Made by a program: the position numbers and the translations under genes. DNA of 54,456 nucleotides from Companilactobacillus mindensis DSM 14500 (GTDB lineage Bacteria; Bacillota; Bacilli; Lactobacillales; Lactobacillaceae), in contig NZ_AZEZ01000102.1 of assembly GCF_001434275.1 (NCBI RefSeq), forward strand, positions 1,434-55,889, given 5' to 3'. The notes beneath the pieces are model-generated. The model did not search any database. It was not told the DNA's origin and worked only from the letters and a program-made list of their open reading frames with translations. This document shows positions 34,983 to 45,077 of this stretch, one piece after another; within the stretch, counting starts at the first letter, position 1, and every line of letters begins with the position of its first letter.

Positions 34983-37589
34983 ATGGTTAAAGTTTCCAAA
35001 GATACAAAGGTTGATGAAAAAGAAGATGTAAAACCTGGTATTGATGCTATGGTCGCTAAAGCTCACAAGGCTTTGGATATCATGGACAGTTTTACTCAAG
35101 AACAAGTTGATCACATTGTTCATCAAATGGCTATTGCCGGTTTAAATGCCAGTTTTGAATTAGCTAAATTGGCTTACGAAGAAACAGGTCGTGGACTTGT
35201 TGAAGATAAAGTTATTAAGAATATGTTTGCTACCGAAGAAATTTGGCACTCAATCAAACGTAACAAGACCGTCGGTATTATCGAAGACGACAAGGAACAC
35301 CGTTTGATCAAAGTTGCTGAACCACTTGGTGTTTTAGCCGGTGTTACACCTGTTACGAACCCAACTTCAACAGCAATGTTCAAGTCATTGATTGCTATGA
35401 AGACTCGTAACCCAATTATTTTTGGATTCCACCCACAAGCTCAAAAGTGTTCAGTTGCTGCTGCTAAAGTTATGTTGAAGGCTGCTGTCGATGCTGGTGC
35501 TCCTGAAGGCGTTATTCAATGGATCGAGAAGCCAAGTATTGAAGCCACAACATATTTGATCAACAACGATGGCGTTGCTTCTGTTTTGGCTACTGGTGGT
35601 CCTGGTATGGTCAAAGCTGCTTACTCAACTGGTAAACCTGCTTTGGGTGTTGGTCCTGGTAATGGTCCAGCTTATATCGAAAAGACTGCTAACATCAAAC
35701 GTGCTGTCAACGATATCATGATCTCAAAGACTTTTGATAATGGTATGGTTTGTGCCGCTGAAAACAGTGCAATTATCGATGCTGATATTTACGACGATGT
35801 TAAAGCTTTATTTGAAAAGAACAAAGTCTTCTTTATCAAGAAAGCTGATTACAAGAAGTTAGCTGATGCAATGTTCAGACCACAAGGTGGGGTCAAAGGT
35901 CCTATCGCCGGTCAATCAGCTATCAACATTGCTAAGTTAGCCGGAATCAAGGTTCCCGATGACGCTAAAGTCTTGGGTGTTGAGATTTCTAAGGTTGGAC
36001 CTGACGAACCACTTTCAGCTGAAAAACTTTCACCAGTGCTATCTGTCTTCAAAGTTGCTGGTCACAAAGAAGGTTTCGAAAAAGCTGACGAATTGCTACA
36101 CTTCGGTGGTTTAGGTCACACTGTTGGTATCCATACTATGGATGAAGATTTAGCTACTGAATTTGGTATCAAGATGAAAGCTAGTCGTGTACTAGTTAAT
36201 ACTCCTGCTGCTATTGGTGGTATCGGTAATCTTTACAACGAAATGATCCCATCACTTACTCTTGGTACTGGTTCATGGGGGAAGAATTCTATTTCTCACA
36301 ACGTATCTTCATTTGATTTGCTTAATATTAAGACAATCGCAAAACGGAGAAATAATATGCAATGGATTAAACAACCAAGAGTTTACTACGAAAAGACTTC
36401 AGTTCGTTATCTAGAAGACCTTGAAGGTATGAAACGTGCCTTTATCGTCTGTGATCCAGTGATGGTTCAATTAGGTTACGTTGATACGATTACTGATGAA
36501 TTGAAACGCAGCAAGTTCAAGGTTGAATATTCAATGTTCTCAGATGTCGATAACATCGTAACAACTGATGTTGTAAATCGTGGTGTTACTCAAATGAACT
36601 TGTTCAAGCCTGATACGATCATTGCTTTAGGTGGCGGTACAACTATGGACGCTGCTAAAGATATGTGGTTGTTCTATGAACACCCAGATGTTGATCTCTT
36701 CGGTGCTAAACAAGGCTTCGTTGATATCAGAAAACGTACTTACAAGTTCCCTAAGCCTGAAAAAGCTCAATTCGTTGCTATCCCAACAACCTTTGGAACT
36801 GGTGCTGAAGTTACACCATACAGTTCAATCATCGATACCAAGACTGGTACAAAGTACCCAATCGCTGATTATGCATTGACACCTGATGTTGCTATCATTG
36901 ATTCACAATTTGTTGAAACAATGTCAAAAGACATCATACCTACATCTGGAATGGATGTTTTGAGCAATGCTATCGAATCATATGTTGCTAACATGGCTTC
37001 AGATTACACAAGACCATACGCTTTGCAAGCTATCAAACTAGTCTTTGAAAACTTACAAAAGGCTGCTGCCGGTGACAAAGAAGCTCAAGCAGAAATGGAC
37101 AACGCTTCAACACTTGCTGGTCTTTCATACGGTAATGCTTTCGCTGGTGTTGGTCACTCAATCACTGATGTTTTGACAAATGCTTACGGTATCAATCATG
37201 GCCTTGCATCAGTCATTGCTTTGCCACAAGTAATCAACTACAACTTCGAACAACCAACAAAGATGACTCTATGGCCTGCATACGAAAGCTTCAGAGCTGA
37301 TTCAGATTATGCTGCTATTGCCAGTTACGTTGGTTTGACAGGTAAAGATGAACGTGCCTTGAAGGATGCCTTGGTTAAGAAGATTGTTGACCTTGCTCAC
37401 GCTGTTGGTATTAAGTTGAGTCTGAAAGACAACTATATCGACAAGAAGAACTTCTATGATAATCTTGATTCATTCGCAGAACAAGCCTTCGGTGATCAAT
37501 TCTCATTCACTAACCCTAAGGAACCATTGATCTCAGAATTGAAACAAGTACTTGAAAATGTTTACGTCGGAAAAGGAATCGAAAAATAA
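34983..37589 (+). CDS. adhE: Bifunctional acetaldehyde/alcohol dehydrogenase
   Basis: An 868-residue fusion. The N-terminal aldehyde dehydrogenase reduces acetyl-CoA to acetaldehyde (NGMVCAAENSAI with the catalytic Cys near 258). The C-terminal iron-dependent alcohol dehydrogenase (from about 460; ALGGGTTMDAAKDMW, and GVGHSITDVL with iron-binding His) makes ethanol. A short linker joins them. The length matches the family (860-890). Forms filamentous spirosomes in relatives. TTGGAGG precedes the ATG. Confidence 0.97.
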   Translation: MVKVSKDTKVDEKEDVKPGIDAMVAKAHKALDIMDSFTQEQVDHIVHQMAIAGLNASFELAKLAYEETGRGLVEDKVIKNMFATEEIWHSIKRNKTVGIIEDDKEHRLIKVAEPLGVLAGVTPVTNPTSTAMFKSLIAMKTRNPIIFGFHPQAQKCSVAAAKVMLKAAVDAGAPEGVIQWIEKPSIEATTYLINNDGVASVLATGGPGMVKAAYSTGKPALGVGPGNGPAYIEKTANIKRAVNDIMISKTFDNGMVCAAENSAIIDADIYDDVKALFEKNKVFFIKKADYKKLADAMFRPQGGVKGPIAGQSAINIAKLAGIKVPDDAKVLGVEISKVGPDEPLSAEKLSPVLSVFKVAGHKEGFEKADELLHFGGLGHTVGIHTMDEDLATEFGIKMKASRVLVNTPAAIGGIGNLYNEMIPSLTLGTGSWGKNSISHNVSSFDLLNIKTIAKRRNNMQWIKQPRVYYEKTSVRYLEDLEGMKRAFIVCDPVMVQLGYVDTITDELKRSKFKVEYSMFSDVDNIVTTDVVNRGVTQMNLFKPDTIIALGGGTTMDAAKDMWLFYEHPDVDLFGAKQGFVDIRKRTYKFPKPEKAQFVAIPTTFGTGAEVTPYSSIIDTKTGTKYPIADYALTPDVAIIDSQFVETMSKDIIPTSGMDVLSNAIESYVANMASDYTRPYALQAIKLVFENLQKAAAGDKEAQAEMDNASTLAGLSYGNAFAGVGHSITDVLTNAYGINHGLASVIALPQVINYNFEQPTKMTLWPAYESFRADSDYAAIASYVGLTGKDERALKDALVKKIVDLAHAVGIKLSLKDNYIDKKNFYDNLDSFAEQAFGDQFSFTNPKEPLISELKQVLENVYVGKGIEK

Positions 37590-37631
37590 CATTGAAATAG
37601 AGTTGCCATTGTGTAACTCGTTTCCAAAGAA

Positions 37632-37668
37632 AAAAGTCATCTAGCAAAAGCTGGATGATTTTTTTTGA
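37632..37668 (+). terminator. Intrinsic terminator of adhE
   Basis: GTCATCTAGC and GCTGGATGAT form a hairpin followed by eight T. Confidence 0.88.
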
Positions 37669-37855
37669 TACGATTTAAAAGAATAAAAATTTTATTTTAC
37701 TTGGCGGTTTTTCTTAACTTTGGTTATATACAATTATTTAGATATATAGGTCACCTAGGAAAAATGAACGCCCCGTTTTCAATATAGTTTTTAAAAGATA
37801 TCTAATTATTAGAATCTAAAATTCAATATTACCAATGTAAGTCGAATGAAAAATT
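37669..37855. other. Gap between the adhE terminator and the structured RNA
   Basis: AT-rich. It contains the inverted repeat AGGTCACCTAGG region near 37750 and possible -10 boxes (TAGAAT at 37810). No gene is supported. The RNA promoter may lie here. Confidence 0.4.
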
Positions 37856-38035
37856 GTTTAGTCTGGAATGAGGTCCCGGTGGATGCTCAGCCGTGGTAGG
37901 GTCTTAGCTGGTGTCTTTTGCCAGGTTAGAGCCAGACAATCTTCAAAATAATTCGTAGAATTAGTTCGAAGTTGCTCTCACAGCGTTCCAGCAATCCACC
38001 GGGATCTCATGGAAGACGGCAGTGACCAGTCAAAC
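37856..38035 (+). ncRNA. Candidate structured RNA, about 180 nt, unknown family
   Basis: A 15-bp helix, GAGGTCCCGGTGGAT (37870-37884) with ATCCACCGGGATCTC (37994-38008), one wobble, encloses at least two hairpins. One pairs around CTGG and CCAG near 37905-37925; the other is TAATTC-GTA-GAATTA (37949-37963) on a CTTC/GAAG base. Outer pairs CTGG/CCAG and GTTT/AAAC extend it to 37856-38035. It is GC-richer than the flanks and has no long reading frame. No riboswitch or ribozyme motif is recognised. The first 14 nt, with 7 preceding bases, recur at 53753. It lies between adhE and an MFS gene, with no T-run terminator directly after it. Confidence 0.55.
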
Positions 38036-38156
38036 TCCCAACGATAAAATATTATTTTTATATTTTGTTATACGATTCTGACCATAAAAACTTACTGATA
38101 ACTACTATATACTTTTCATATCTGGGGGAGGTCTTAATTATTAAGGAGTAGTTATT

Positions 38157-39401
38157 TTGAGAATCAATAAGGAACAATGGAGTTGGATCTTTTACGATTG
38201 GGCCAATTCAGCCTACGGAATCATTGTTACAACAGCTGTATTGCCGGTTTATTTCAAATCGATAACCCAGTCCAATGGAATATCTAACGCTGGATCAACA
38301 GCACTGTGGGGGTATGCAAATAGTTTCAGTACTTTATTAGTTTCACTGTTGGCGCCTTTATTAGGAGCGTTGGCTGATTATCCACATTTCAAGAAGAAAA
38401 TGTTGAACGTTTTTTGCTGGCTAGGGATTGTTACAACCGTTGGTTTGGCTTTTGTGCCGTCCAATCAGTGGCAGTGGCTGTTAATTATTTATATTCTGTC
38501 AGCTATTGGCTATTCGGCCAGTAATTTGTACTACGATAGTTTTTTGATCGACGTTGCCAGCGATGAAGAAATGAACAAAATCTCAACGCACGGATATGCT
38601 TATGGCTATCTTGGCGGCGTGATTGCCTTCATACTATTTTTAGTATTGCAGCTGACTAATGGCTTTGGTCACTTGAATGGTACAGGAATAGCACGTTGGA
38701 GCTTTATTATTGCGGCTGTCTGGTGGATAATTTTTTACTTGCCGTTGCAAAAAAATGTTCATCAAAAGTATTCGGTGGCGAGTAATTCAGCTCCAATTAA
38801 GGACAGCTTTAAACGTGTATTTCAAACATTGCACCATATCAAACAATACAAACAAGTGGCTTGGTTCCTAGTAGCTTACTTCTTTTACATTGATGGGGTC
38901 GATACGATCTTTACGATGGCAACGGCGATTGGGATGGATATCGGTATTAAAACCAATGAATTGATGATCGTCATGCTAGTAGTTCAATTGGTCGCTTTTC
39001 CGTTTTCGATTCTATTCGGTTGGTTAGCTGATAAAACTTCAACACGTAAAGGGATTCTGTTGGGAATCAGTGTCTATTTTGTTATTTGTCTCTACGCCTT
39101 GAACTTGCACAGCAGCCGTGATTTTTGGATCTTGGCTCTCTTAGTGGGAACGAGTCAAGGGGGCTTGCAAGCTTTGAGCCGTTCGTATTTTGGAAAAATT
39201 ATTCCTAAAGATTCCGGTAGTGAGTTTTACGGATTTTACAATATTCTAGGGAAATTTTCAGCGGTAATGGGGCCATTTATCGTTGCTATGGTGACACAGC
39301 TGACTGGTAAATCTACTATCGGGGCAGCTTCGTTGAGCGTCTTGTTTTTAGTCGGTTTGATCATTTTCTTCAGATTGCCCAAAATGTCTACTAAGAATTA
39401 G
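38157..39401 (+). CDS. MFS transporter, UMF1/Atg22-like
   Basis: A 414-residue carrier with about 12 membrane segments. The N-terminus WSWIFYDWANSAYGIIVTTA is the UMF1 (Atg22-like) signature, and SRSYFGKIIPKDSGSEFYGF in the second half is also family-specific. The substrate is unknown; yeast Atg22 exports amino acids. The start is TTG at 38157 with AAGGAG 9 nt upstream. It follows the structured RNA candidate by about 120 nt, so that RNA could be its leader. Confidence 0.88.
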   Translation: MRINKEQWSWIFYDWANSAYGIIVTTAVLPVYFKSITQSNGISNAGSTALWGYANSFSTLLVSLLAPLLGALADYPHFKKKMLNVFCWLGIVTTVGLAFVPSNQWQWLLIIYILSAIGYSASNLYYDSFLIDVASDEEMNKISTHGYAYGYLGGVIAFILFLVLQLTNGFGHLNGTGIARWSFIIAAVWWIIFYLPLQKNVHQKYSVASNSAPIKDSFKRVFQTLHHIKQYKQVAWFLVAYFFYIDGVDTIFTMATAIGMDIGIKTNELMIVMLVVQLVAFPFSILFGWLADKTSTRKGILLGISVYFVICLYALNLHSSRDFWILALLVGTSQGGLQALSRSYFGKIIPKDSGSEFYGFYNILGKFSAVMGPFIVAMVTQLTGKSTIGAASLSVLFLVGLIIFFRLPKMSTKN

Positions 39402-39486
39402 CTTGATTTGTCGACAAGAAATTAGCTTTTGATTTAAAATATGTATAGCAACAAAGTATAGCTTCACGAAAAGCGAGGTAGTGCCT

Positions 39487-39921
39487 ATGTTATCGATTGT
39501 TGATAGAGCATCAGAAGTATTACAAGATGATACTGTAACGGTACGTGAGATTCACAATGCTACTGGAATCAGCGATAAGGTAATTAAGGAGGCCAAGAGT
39601 TCCAAAGATATCACAACTTTCGTAAATAATTTGAAGTATGCGGAAGTATTAGCTTTGGCAGATTTGTTTAACGATATCCAAATTCAATTCATTAACCAAC
39701 AAAACGACAATGACTTTTATAAATTTGTCGTCAGGATGGGTGAGTGGTTTGAAGAAGCAATCGGGATCCAGGAAGAATATTACGATTCTGAAGAAGGTTT
39801 GGATGACGATTTAATGATTGCCACAGCCATTCAGACGTTGAACGATATTTCAACCAAGAACAAATCTTTGATGTTGGATCTGTACTTTAGTTATTCGCGT
39901 GATGAACAAAGTATGAAATAG
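39487..39921 (+). CDS. Small soluble protein, unknown
   Basis: A 144-residue, mainly helical and acidic protein. The start resembles an HTH-like segment (TVTVREIHNATGISDKVIKE), but the rest (NLKYAEVLALADLFNDIQ and a Glu/Asp-rich region) matches no family I know. The ATG at 39487 is used, as GAGG lies 9 nt upstream. Monocistronic with a terminator after the stop. Confidence 0.6.
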   Translation: MLSIVDRASEVLQDDTVTVREIHNATGISDKVIKEAKSSKDITTFVNNLKYAEVLALADLFNDIQIQFINQQNDNDFYKFVVRMGEWFEEAIGIQEEYYDSEEGLDDDLMIATAIQTLNDISTKNKSLMLDLYFSYSRDEQSMK

Positions 39922-39922
39922 T

Positions 39923-39966
39923 AAAATCCCCTCTGATTCTGGATAGAATCAAAGGGGATTTTTTTG
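39923..39966 (+). terminator. Intrinsic terminator
   Basis: AAAATCCCCTCTGATTC pairs with GAATCAAAGGGGATTTT (one mismatch), followed by a T run. Confidence 0.93.
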
Positions 39967-40013
39967 ACTATTAAGAGTTCAATTTATCAGTGCTATCAAA
40001 AGCTAAGGTAGTT

Positions 40014-40877
40014 TTACTTCCATTTATCGATCAATTTAGAAGTCTCTTTAGTGTTATTAGTAAAGACACTGTCCAGTTTCAAAGTATTGAGAGCTTCGTA
40101 GTTATCGTTATATGTGTTCAAGATCCAGCCATTAGTCTTGAAACCATTTTTGTGGGAAATTTTAACTAATTTTGGCGTCCATTGATCGAGTTTGATGGAG
40201 ATGAACTTGATGTAACGTGGGGCATTTTCGATTTGTTCCTTATATTGACGTTCGGTCACAGAATCAAGCAACCAGAGTGTAGGTACATTCTTGAGTGATT
40301 TATGTAGAGCTTCAATACCGGGTAAACTTTCATCTTGGAAAATGACATTGTTTTGCATTTTGTACTTCTTCAATTCTTTGACGAGGGCTTTTTCAGTTGC
40401 GGTGTTGTCACCAGCATTTTTCTTAGTTTCTATTATATAGTGAATACCCTTGCCATAGCGTTTGAAAACGTCTTTTAGTTGATGGATTCGTTCGCCATTG
40501 TGAAGTTTTACTTTGTCGATCTTGTCAGAATTTGAAGTCGAGATAGTGACGTTGTGACCGGTAGACTTTTTGAGATTATCATCGTGTGAAACGTAAAGTT
40601 TTCCATCTTTACTGAGCCAAAGGTCTTGTTCGATATATTGTGAACCATCCTTGATAGCTTGGTTGTAGCCGGCAAAAGAGTGATCAGGATTGTTATAAGG
40701 GCTACCACGGTGTGAAAAAATTATCGGCGTGTCGGGTGAAGCATGGTTGACGCTTTGCGAGATCGAAGTGAGATTCTTAGCTTTGGGAGCGGCTGCAGCC
40801 TGAACATTCATCGCCGTCAATGGCAAAACTAAAATGGTGATTAAAAACATGATTAAAATAGATTTTCGTTTATACAT
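40014..40877 (-). CDS. Secreted glycerophosphodiester phosphodiesterase
   Basis: A 287-residue protein. Signal peptide about 1-28 (basic start, hydrophobic ILIMFLITILVLPLTAMNV, cut near AQAAA). The GDPD TIM-barrel motif is IIFSHRGSPYNNPDHSFAGY, then YIEQDLWLSKDGKLYVSHDD with the metal and catalytic residues. It hydrolyses glycerophosphodiesters, perhaps from lipids or teichoic acid, outside the cell. Stands alone. Confidence 0.92.
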   Translation of the reverse strand: MYKRKSILIMFLITILVLPLTAMNVQAAAAPKAKNLTSISQSVNHASPDTPIIFSHRGSPYNNPDHSFAGYNQAIKDGSQYIEQDLWLSKDGKLYVSHDDNLKKSTGHNVTISTSNSDKIDKVKLHNGERIHQLKDVFKRYGKGIHYIIETKKNAGDNTATEKALVKELKKYKMQNNVIFQDESLPGIEALHKSLKNVPTLWLLDSVTERQYKEQIENAPRYIKFISIKLDQWTPKLVKISHKNGFKTNGWILNTYNDNYEALNTLKLDSVFTNNTKETSKLIDKWK

Positions 40878-40920
40878 TATTTCCCCCTGATTGAATATAT
40901 TTTAATCATAGTGTATCAAC

Positions 40921-40957
40921 AAAAAAAGTGCCACCACAAGTTAAGCGGTCGCACTAA
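40921..40957 (-). terminator. Intrinsic terminator (minus strand)
   Basis: On the minus strand AGTGCGACC and GGTGGCACT form a hairpin followed by seven T, directly after the small membrane gene. Confidence 0.85.
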
Positions 40958-40962
40958 TCATT

Positions 40963-41211
40963 TCAAATTTTGAAATGACGTTTTGGAGCTGTATCAGCGT
41001 GTTCTAAAGCAAGTTGTTTCGTCTTTTCACGTTCAATTTTGAGTTGCTTTTGTAATTGACGATATTTCCAAAAACCATGGATCGAAATGGCCATGGGAAC
41101 AACAGTCAAAGCAATTGAAGCGGGAATCAACCAAGGATTCTTTCTGAGCAATTCATTTTGAAATTCACGATGTTCTTTGATCTCTTGATGTATATCTGCA
41201 GGTGTCAACAT
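40963..41211 (-). CDS. Small membrane protein
   Basis: 82 residues with one transmembrane helix at about 28-44 (WLIPASIALTVVPMAISI) and a charged helical C-terminus (KQLKIEREKTKQLALEH) that could form a coiled coil. The ATG at 41211 is preferred (AAAGG upstream). Unknown function. Confidence 0.65.
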   Translation of the reverse strand: MLTPADIHQEIKEHREFQNELLRKNPWLIPASIALTVVPMAISIHGFWKYRQLQKQLKIEREKTKQLALEHADTAPKRHFKI

Positions 41212-41343
41212 AATCTCGCATCCTTTCGAGTTTATCTCCAGCATAGCTTAAAATGTAATCGCTGTCACTGATTTTTGATACTTATTTTCGGTGAGTTTGT
41301 TAAGATAGATTTGTGGAACGATTACTACTAAAGAAGGATACAA

Positions 41344-42018
41344 ATGAAGAGATTTCAAAGTCACAAGTTATTTCAATTGCGTGAGATTGCCATTGGTTTG
41401 ACGTTCATCGGTGGTTTTATTGATGCTTATACTTTTGTTCAACGAGGAAGAGTTTTAGCCGCCGGTCAAACTGGAAATATTGTTTTTCTAAGTGTTGATA
41501 TTGCTCAACACAATTTACCAGGAATCGTCACTAAAATTATGACGATGCTTTTTTTCAGTTTGGGGATTGCTGCAATTGAAGTGATGAAGCATAAACATAA
41601 CCGGAGTCATTATTGGCGTTTGGTTAGTTTAGTCGCTGAAATGCTAGTTTGTATCATTGTTGGTTTCTTACCCAAAACGGTTTCTAATTTATATATCGTA
41701 CCGCCCCTAGCTTTTGTGATGGCGATGCAGAATGTAGCATTTGATCAAATCGAAGGCTTAGGCTATAACAATGTCTTTTCAACCGGTAATCTAAAAAAAG
41801 CAATCATTTCCTTAGTCGAATATTTTTATCACCATCGGGAAACCAATCTCACTTCGGCCCAAACGTATTTTGAATTAGTTTTGGGATTCTCAGGTGGAGC
41901 TGTGATTTCAGCCTTACTTCAGAAGATATTTTTCCTCAAAACAATTTGGATCGTACCGATATTATTAATCATTGTTGGTGGTTATTATACAGTTTTACTT
42001 TATCGGCGAAATATCTAG
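41344..42018 (+). CDS. DUF1275 (YoaK-like) membrane protein
   Basis: 224 residues, six hydrophobic segments. The family opening is IGLTFIGGFIDAYTFVQRGR followed by AGQTGNIVFLS. Function is unestablished; possibly a transporter. It converges on the SMR gene and overlaps its stop by 4 bp. Confidence 0.88.
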   Translation: MKRFQSHKLFQLREIAIGLTFIGGFIDAYTFVQRGRVLAAGQTGNIVFLSVDIAQHNLPGIVTKIMTMLFFSLGIAAIEVMKHKHNRSHYWRLVSLVAEMLVCIIVGFLPKTVSNLYIVPPLAFVMAMQNVAFDQIEGLGYNNVFSTGNLKKAIISLVEYFYHHRETNLTSAQTYFELVLGFSGGAVISALLQKIFFLKTIWIVPILLIIVGGYYTVLLYRRNI

Positions 42019-42335
42019 TTTCCAGAAGTGATTTTGATACCAATGATACTGATCAACAAGAGGGCAACGAAGGCCCAAGTCAATGGGGATAGTTTGTCGC
42101 CAAAGAGGATAACTCCGGCAATGATCGAACCAACAGCACCGATACCAGTCCAAATAGGGTAGGCCAAACTCATTGGCATTTTCTTGATGGCTAAAGCTAG
42201 AAGTCCCATGCTGAGAGCTAGTCCGACAATGGTCATAATAGTGTAATTCAATTTGGTAAATCCGTGGCTTAATTTCATAGTTGTAGCCCAGACAGTTTCA
42301 AATAGTCCCGCGGTAATTAAATAGATCCAATTCAT
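42015..42335 (-). CDS. SMR-family multidrug/guanidinium exporter
   Basis: A 106-residue protein with four membrane helices. MNWIYLITAGLFETVWATTM carries the conserved Glu (E13) that couples protons and substrate, and LAYPIWTGIGAVGS is the TM3 signature. The Gdx/SugE and EmrE subtypes cannot be split with confidence; the start resembles SugE/Gdx. The ATG at 42335 has a strong GGAGG upstream. The leader contains an intrinsic terminator just before this RBS, so transcription is probably attenuated. Confidence 0.92.
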   Translation of the reverse strand: MNWIYLITAGLFETVWATTMKLSHGFTKLNYTIMTIVGLALSMGLLALAIKKMPMSLAYPIWTGIGAVGSIIAGVILFGDKLSPLTWAFVALLLISIIGIKITSGN

Positions 42336-42348
42336 AATATTTTCCTCC

Positions 42349-42408
42349 AAAAAAATAAGTACCCCTAACAATTCCTTCATTGGCCTAATGGAATTGGTAA
42401 GAGTACTT
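42349..42408 (-). terminator. Attenuator-type terminator in the SMR leader
   Basis: Read on the minus strand, AAGTACTCTTACCAATTCC pairs with GGAATTGTTAGGGGTACTT (two mismatches), followed by a TTTTTTT run about 14 nt before the start codon. A second hairpin (ACACC-GCCA-GGTGT, 42418-42431) lies upstream of it. Position between promoter and gene indicates conditional termination. Confidence 0.8.
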
Positions 42409-42447
42409 GTGTAAGTGACACCTGGCGGTGTTTAATAATTTAAAGAT

Positions 42448-42476
42448 ATTCTAGCAAAGAAAAAGGTGAATGGCAA
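42448..42476 (-). promoter_or_regulatory. SMR promoter
   Basis: On the minus strand TTGCCA, 17-nt spacer, TAGAAT. The -35 lies over the start of the divergent acetyltransferase gene. Confidence 0.7.
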
Positions 42477-42478
42477 AC

Positions 42479-42910
42479 ATGATACGTGAAATGACTACTA
42501 ACGAAATTGATCGAGTTGGCGATATTTGGCTCAACAGCAATTTAGAGGCCCATGATTTCATCGATAAAAATTATTGGTTAAACAACTTGGAAACGGTAAA
42601 GGAGCAATTTCGCCAAGCAGAGATTTATGTCTATGAACTTGATGATAAAATTTGTGGTTTTGCGGGCTTACAGAACGATTATTTGGCCGGAATTTTTGTG
42701 CAAAAAGACTATCGTAACCACGGAATTGGCCACCAATTGTTGGATTATCTGAAACAAACTCATCAAAAATTAACTTTGGATGTCTATGACAAGAACGAAA
42801 GAGCTCGAAAATTTTACAAAGTAAATGGCTTTAATTTGGCCTCGAGTGGGATCGATGAAGTTAATGGTGAAGAAGAGTATCAATTGATCTGGCAAAAAGA
42901 AATAAAATGA
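42479..42910 (+). CDS. GNAT-family N-acetyltransferase
   Basis: A 143-residue protein. GIFVQKDYRNHGIGHQLLDY is the CoA motif and LDVYDKNERARKFYKVNGF motif B. The sequence resembles the YjaB/PhnO-like branch. The ATG at 42479 has AAAAGGTG 10 nt upstream, unlike the earlier ATG at 42470. Confidence 0.9.
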   Translation: MIREMTTNEIDRVGDIWLNSNLEAHDFIDKNYWLNNLETVKEQFRQAEIYVYELDDKICGFAGLQNDYLAGIFVQKDYRNHGIGHQLLDYLKQTHQKLTLDVYDKNERARKFYKVNGFNLASSGIDEVNGEEEYQLIWQKEIK

Positions 42911-43010
42911 AAGTCTTAGAAAGTTTCTAATTTAAAGTAAGATATCTAATAATGAGTTATAATAAAATAAATCTAGTTATTTAATAGTATTACGTTAAAT
43001 ATATGGATGA

Positions 43011-44387
<1,377 letters not shown>

Positions 44388-44406
44388 AAAATCAGTATAA
44401 AAAATA

Positions 44407-44466
44407 TCCTTCTGTTATTTTCAGACGAATTAGTTTTCGTTTGATTTCAACAGAAGGATTTTTTAT
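44407..44466. terminator. Intrinsic terminator of gdhA
   Basis: CCTTCTGTT and AACAGAAGG with an inner CAGACGAA/TTCGTTTG helix, followed by a T run. Confidence 0.85.
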
Positions 44467-44484
44467 TTGAATCTAAGAAATGGT

Positions 44485-44772
44485 TTAATCACTCATTACA
44501 GCTAATAAGTGTTCACGCAAATAATCTTCGCCGCCAAAGCCACTGTAAGTAAATACGTATTTATTCTTTCCATGGGTGAAACTAATAGTATTCCAACCGT
44601 AATATTCATTTTCGCTGATGTCTTTTATTTGACTGATAGGAATAACAGAAAGGTGAACAGGTAGCATACCTTTCAATGGTTTGATTGACAAAAGACCATC
44701 AGAAATTTCGAAGTTGACGTAATTATAAGTTGTTTTTCCTTGTTCATCAATAATTTCAACATATGCAAACAT
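44485..44772 (-). CDS. Small unknown protein
   Basis: 95 residues, mostly beta-like, with no transmembrane segment. GENEYYGWNTISFTHG-type pattern and an N-terminal MFAYVEIIDEQGKTTYNYV suggest a PH-like small fold. Not recognised. RBS AAGGGG upstream. Stands alone. Confidence 0.55.
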   Translation of the reverse strand: MFAYVEIIDEQGKTTYNYVNFEISDGLLSIKPLKGMLPVHLSVIPISQIKDISENEYYGWNTISFTHGKNKYVFTYSGFGGEDYLREHLLAVMSD

Positions 44773-45077
44773 TTTATGTACCCCTTTCTTGAAACAACTT
44801 TACTATACGTTATCGAACGGGTTTCATAGGGAATGAAAAATAAAATAACTTGCATAAAATAATGAAATTTACGGAAATGCTTAATTACGTGCGTATATTG
44901 GTTTGTCAGTATTTAAAAACGTAAATAAAGAAAAGTACGCAGGTTACTTTCTGAAATTACCGAAAATTCAGTTTACAAGTTATTCATAATGTTAAGATTG
45001 CAAATGTTAATTAACCGCTGATTGAATATTTAATCAATTGGCTACCGGTAGCCGTCTTAATAAAAGAGGGTTTAGTT
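44773..45077 (+). promoter_or_regulatory. PTS upstream region with palindromes
   Basis: A 305-bp stretch with no gene. It contains the perfect 14-bp palindrome GGCTACCGGTAGCC (45040-45053), the inverted repeat TGATTGAATATTTAATCA (45019-45036), and CTGAAATTACCGAAAATTCAG-like symmetry near 44951-44971. A promoter candidate is TTTACA (44972) with TAAGAT (44993). The two palindromes in the leader, before the start at 45078, look like operators or an RNA hairpin of a sugar-regulated PTS operon. Confidence 0.55.

Noticed and set aside
37856-38035. 6S RNA, SRP RNA, RNase P RNA, tmRNA or T-box
   Set aside because: None of their conserved cores (T-box AGGGTGG, SRP GGAA loop region, RNase P GAGGAAAGTCC) is present, and the neighbours differ from usual 6S context. 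Left as unknown.
42336-42448. Guanidine riboswitch (ykkC types) before the SMR gene
   Set aside because: The signature loops (ACGR hairpins of class II or the class I core) are not seen.
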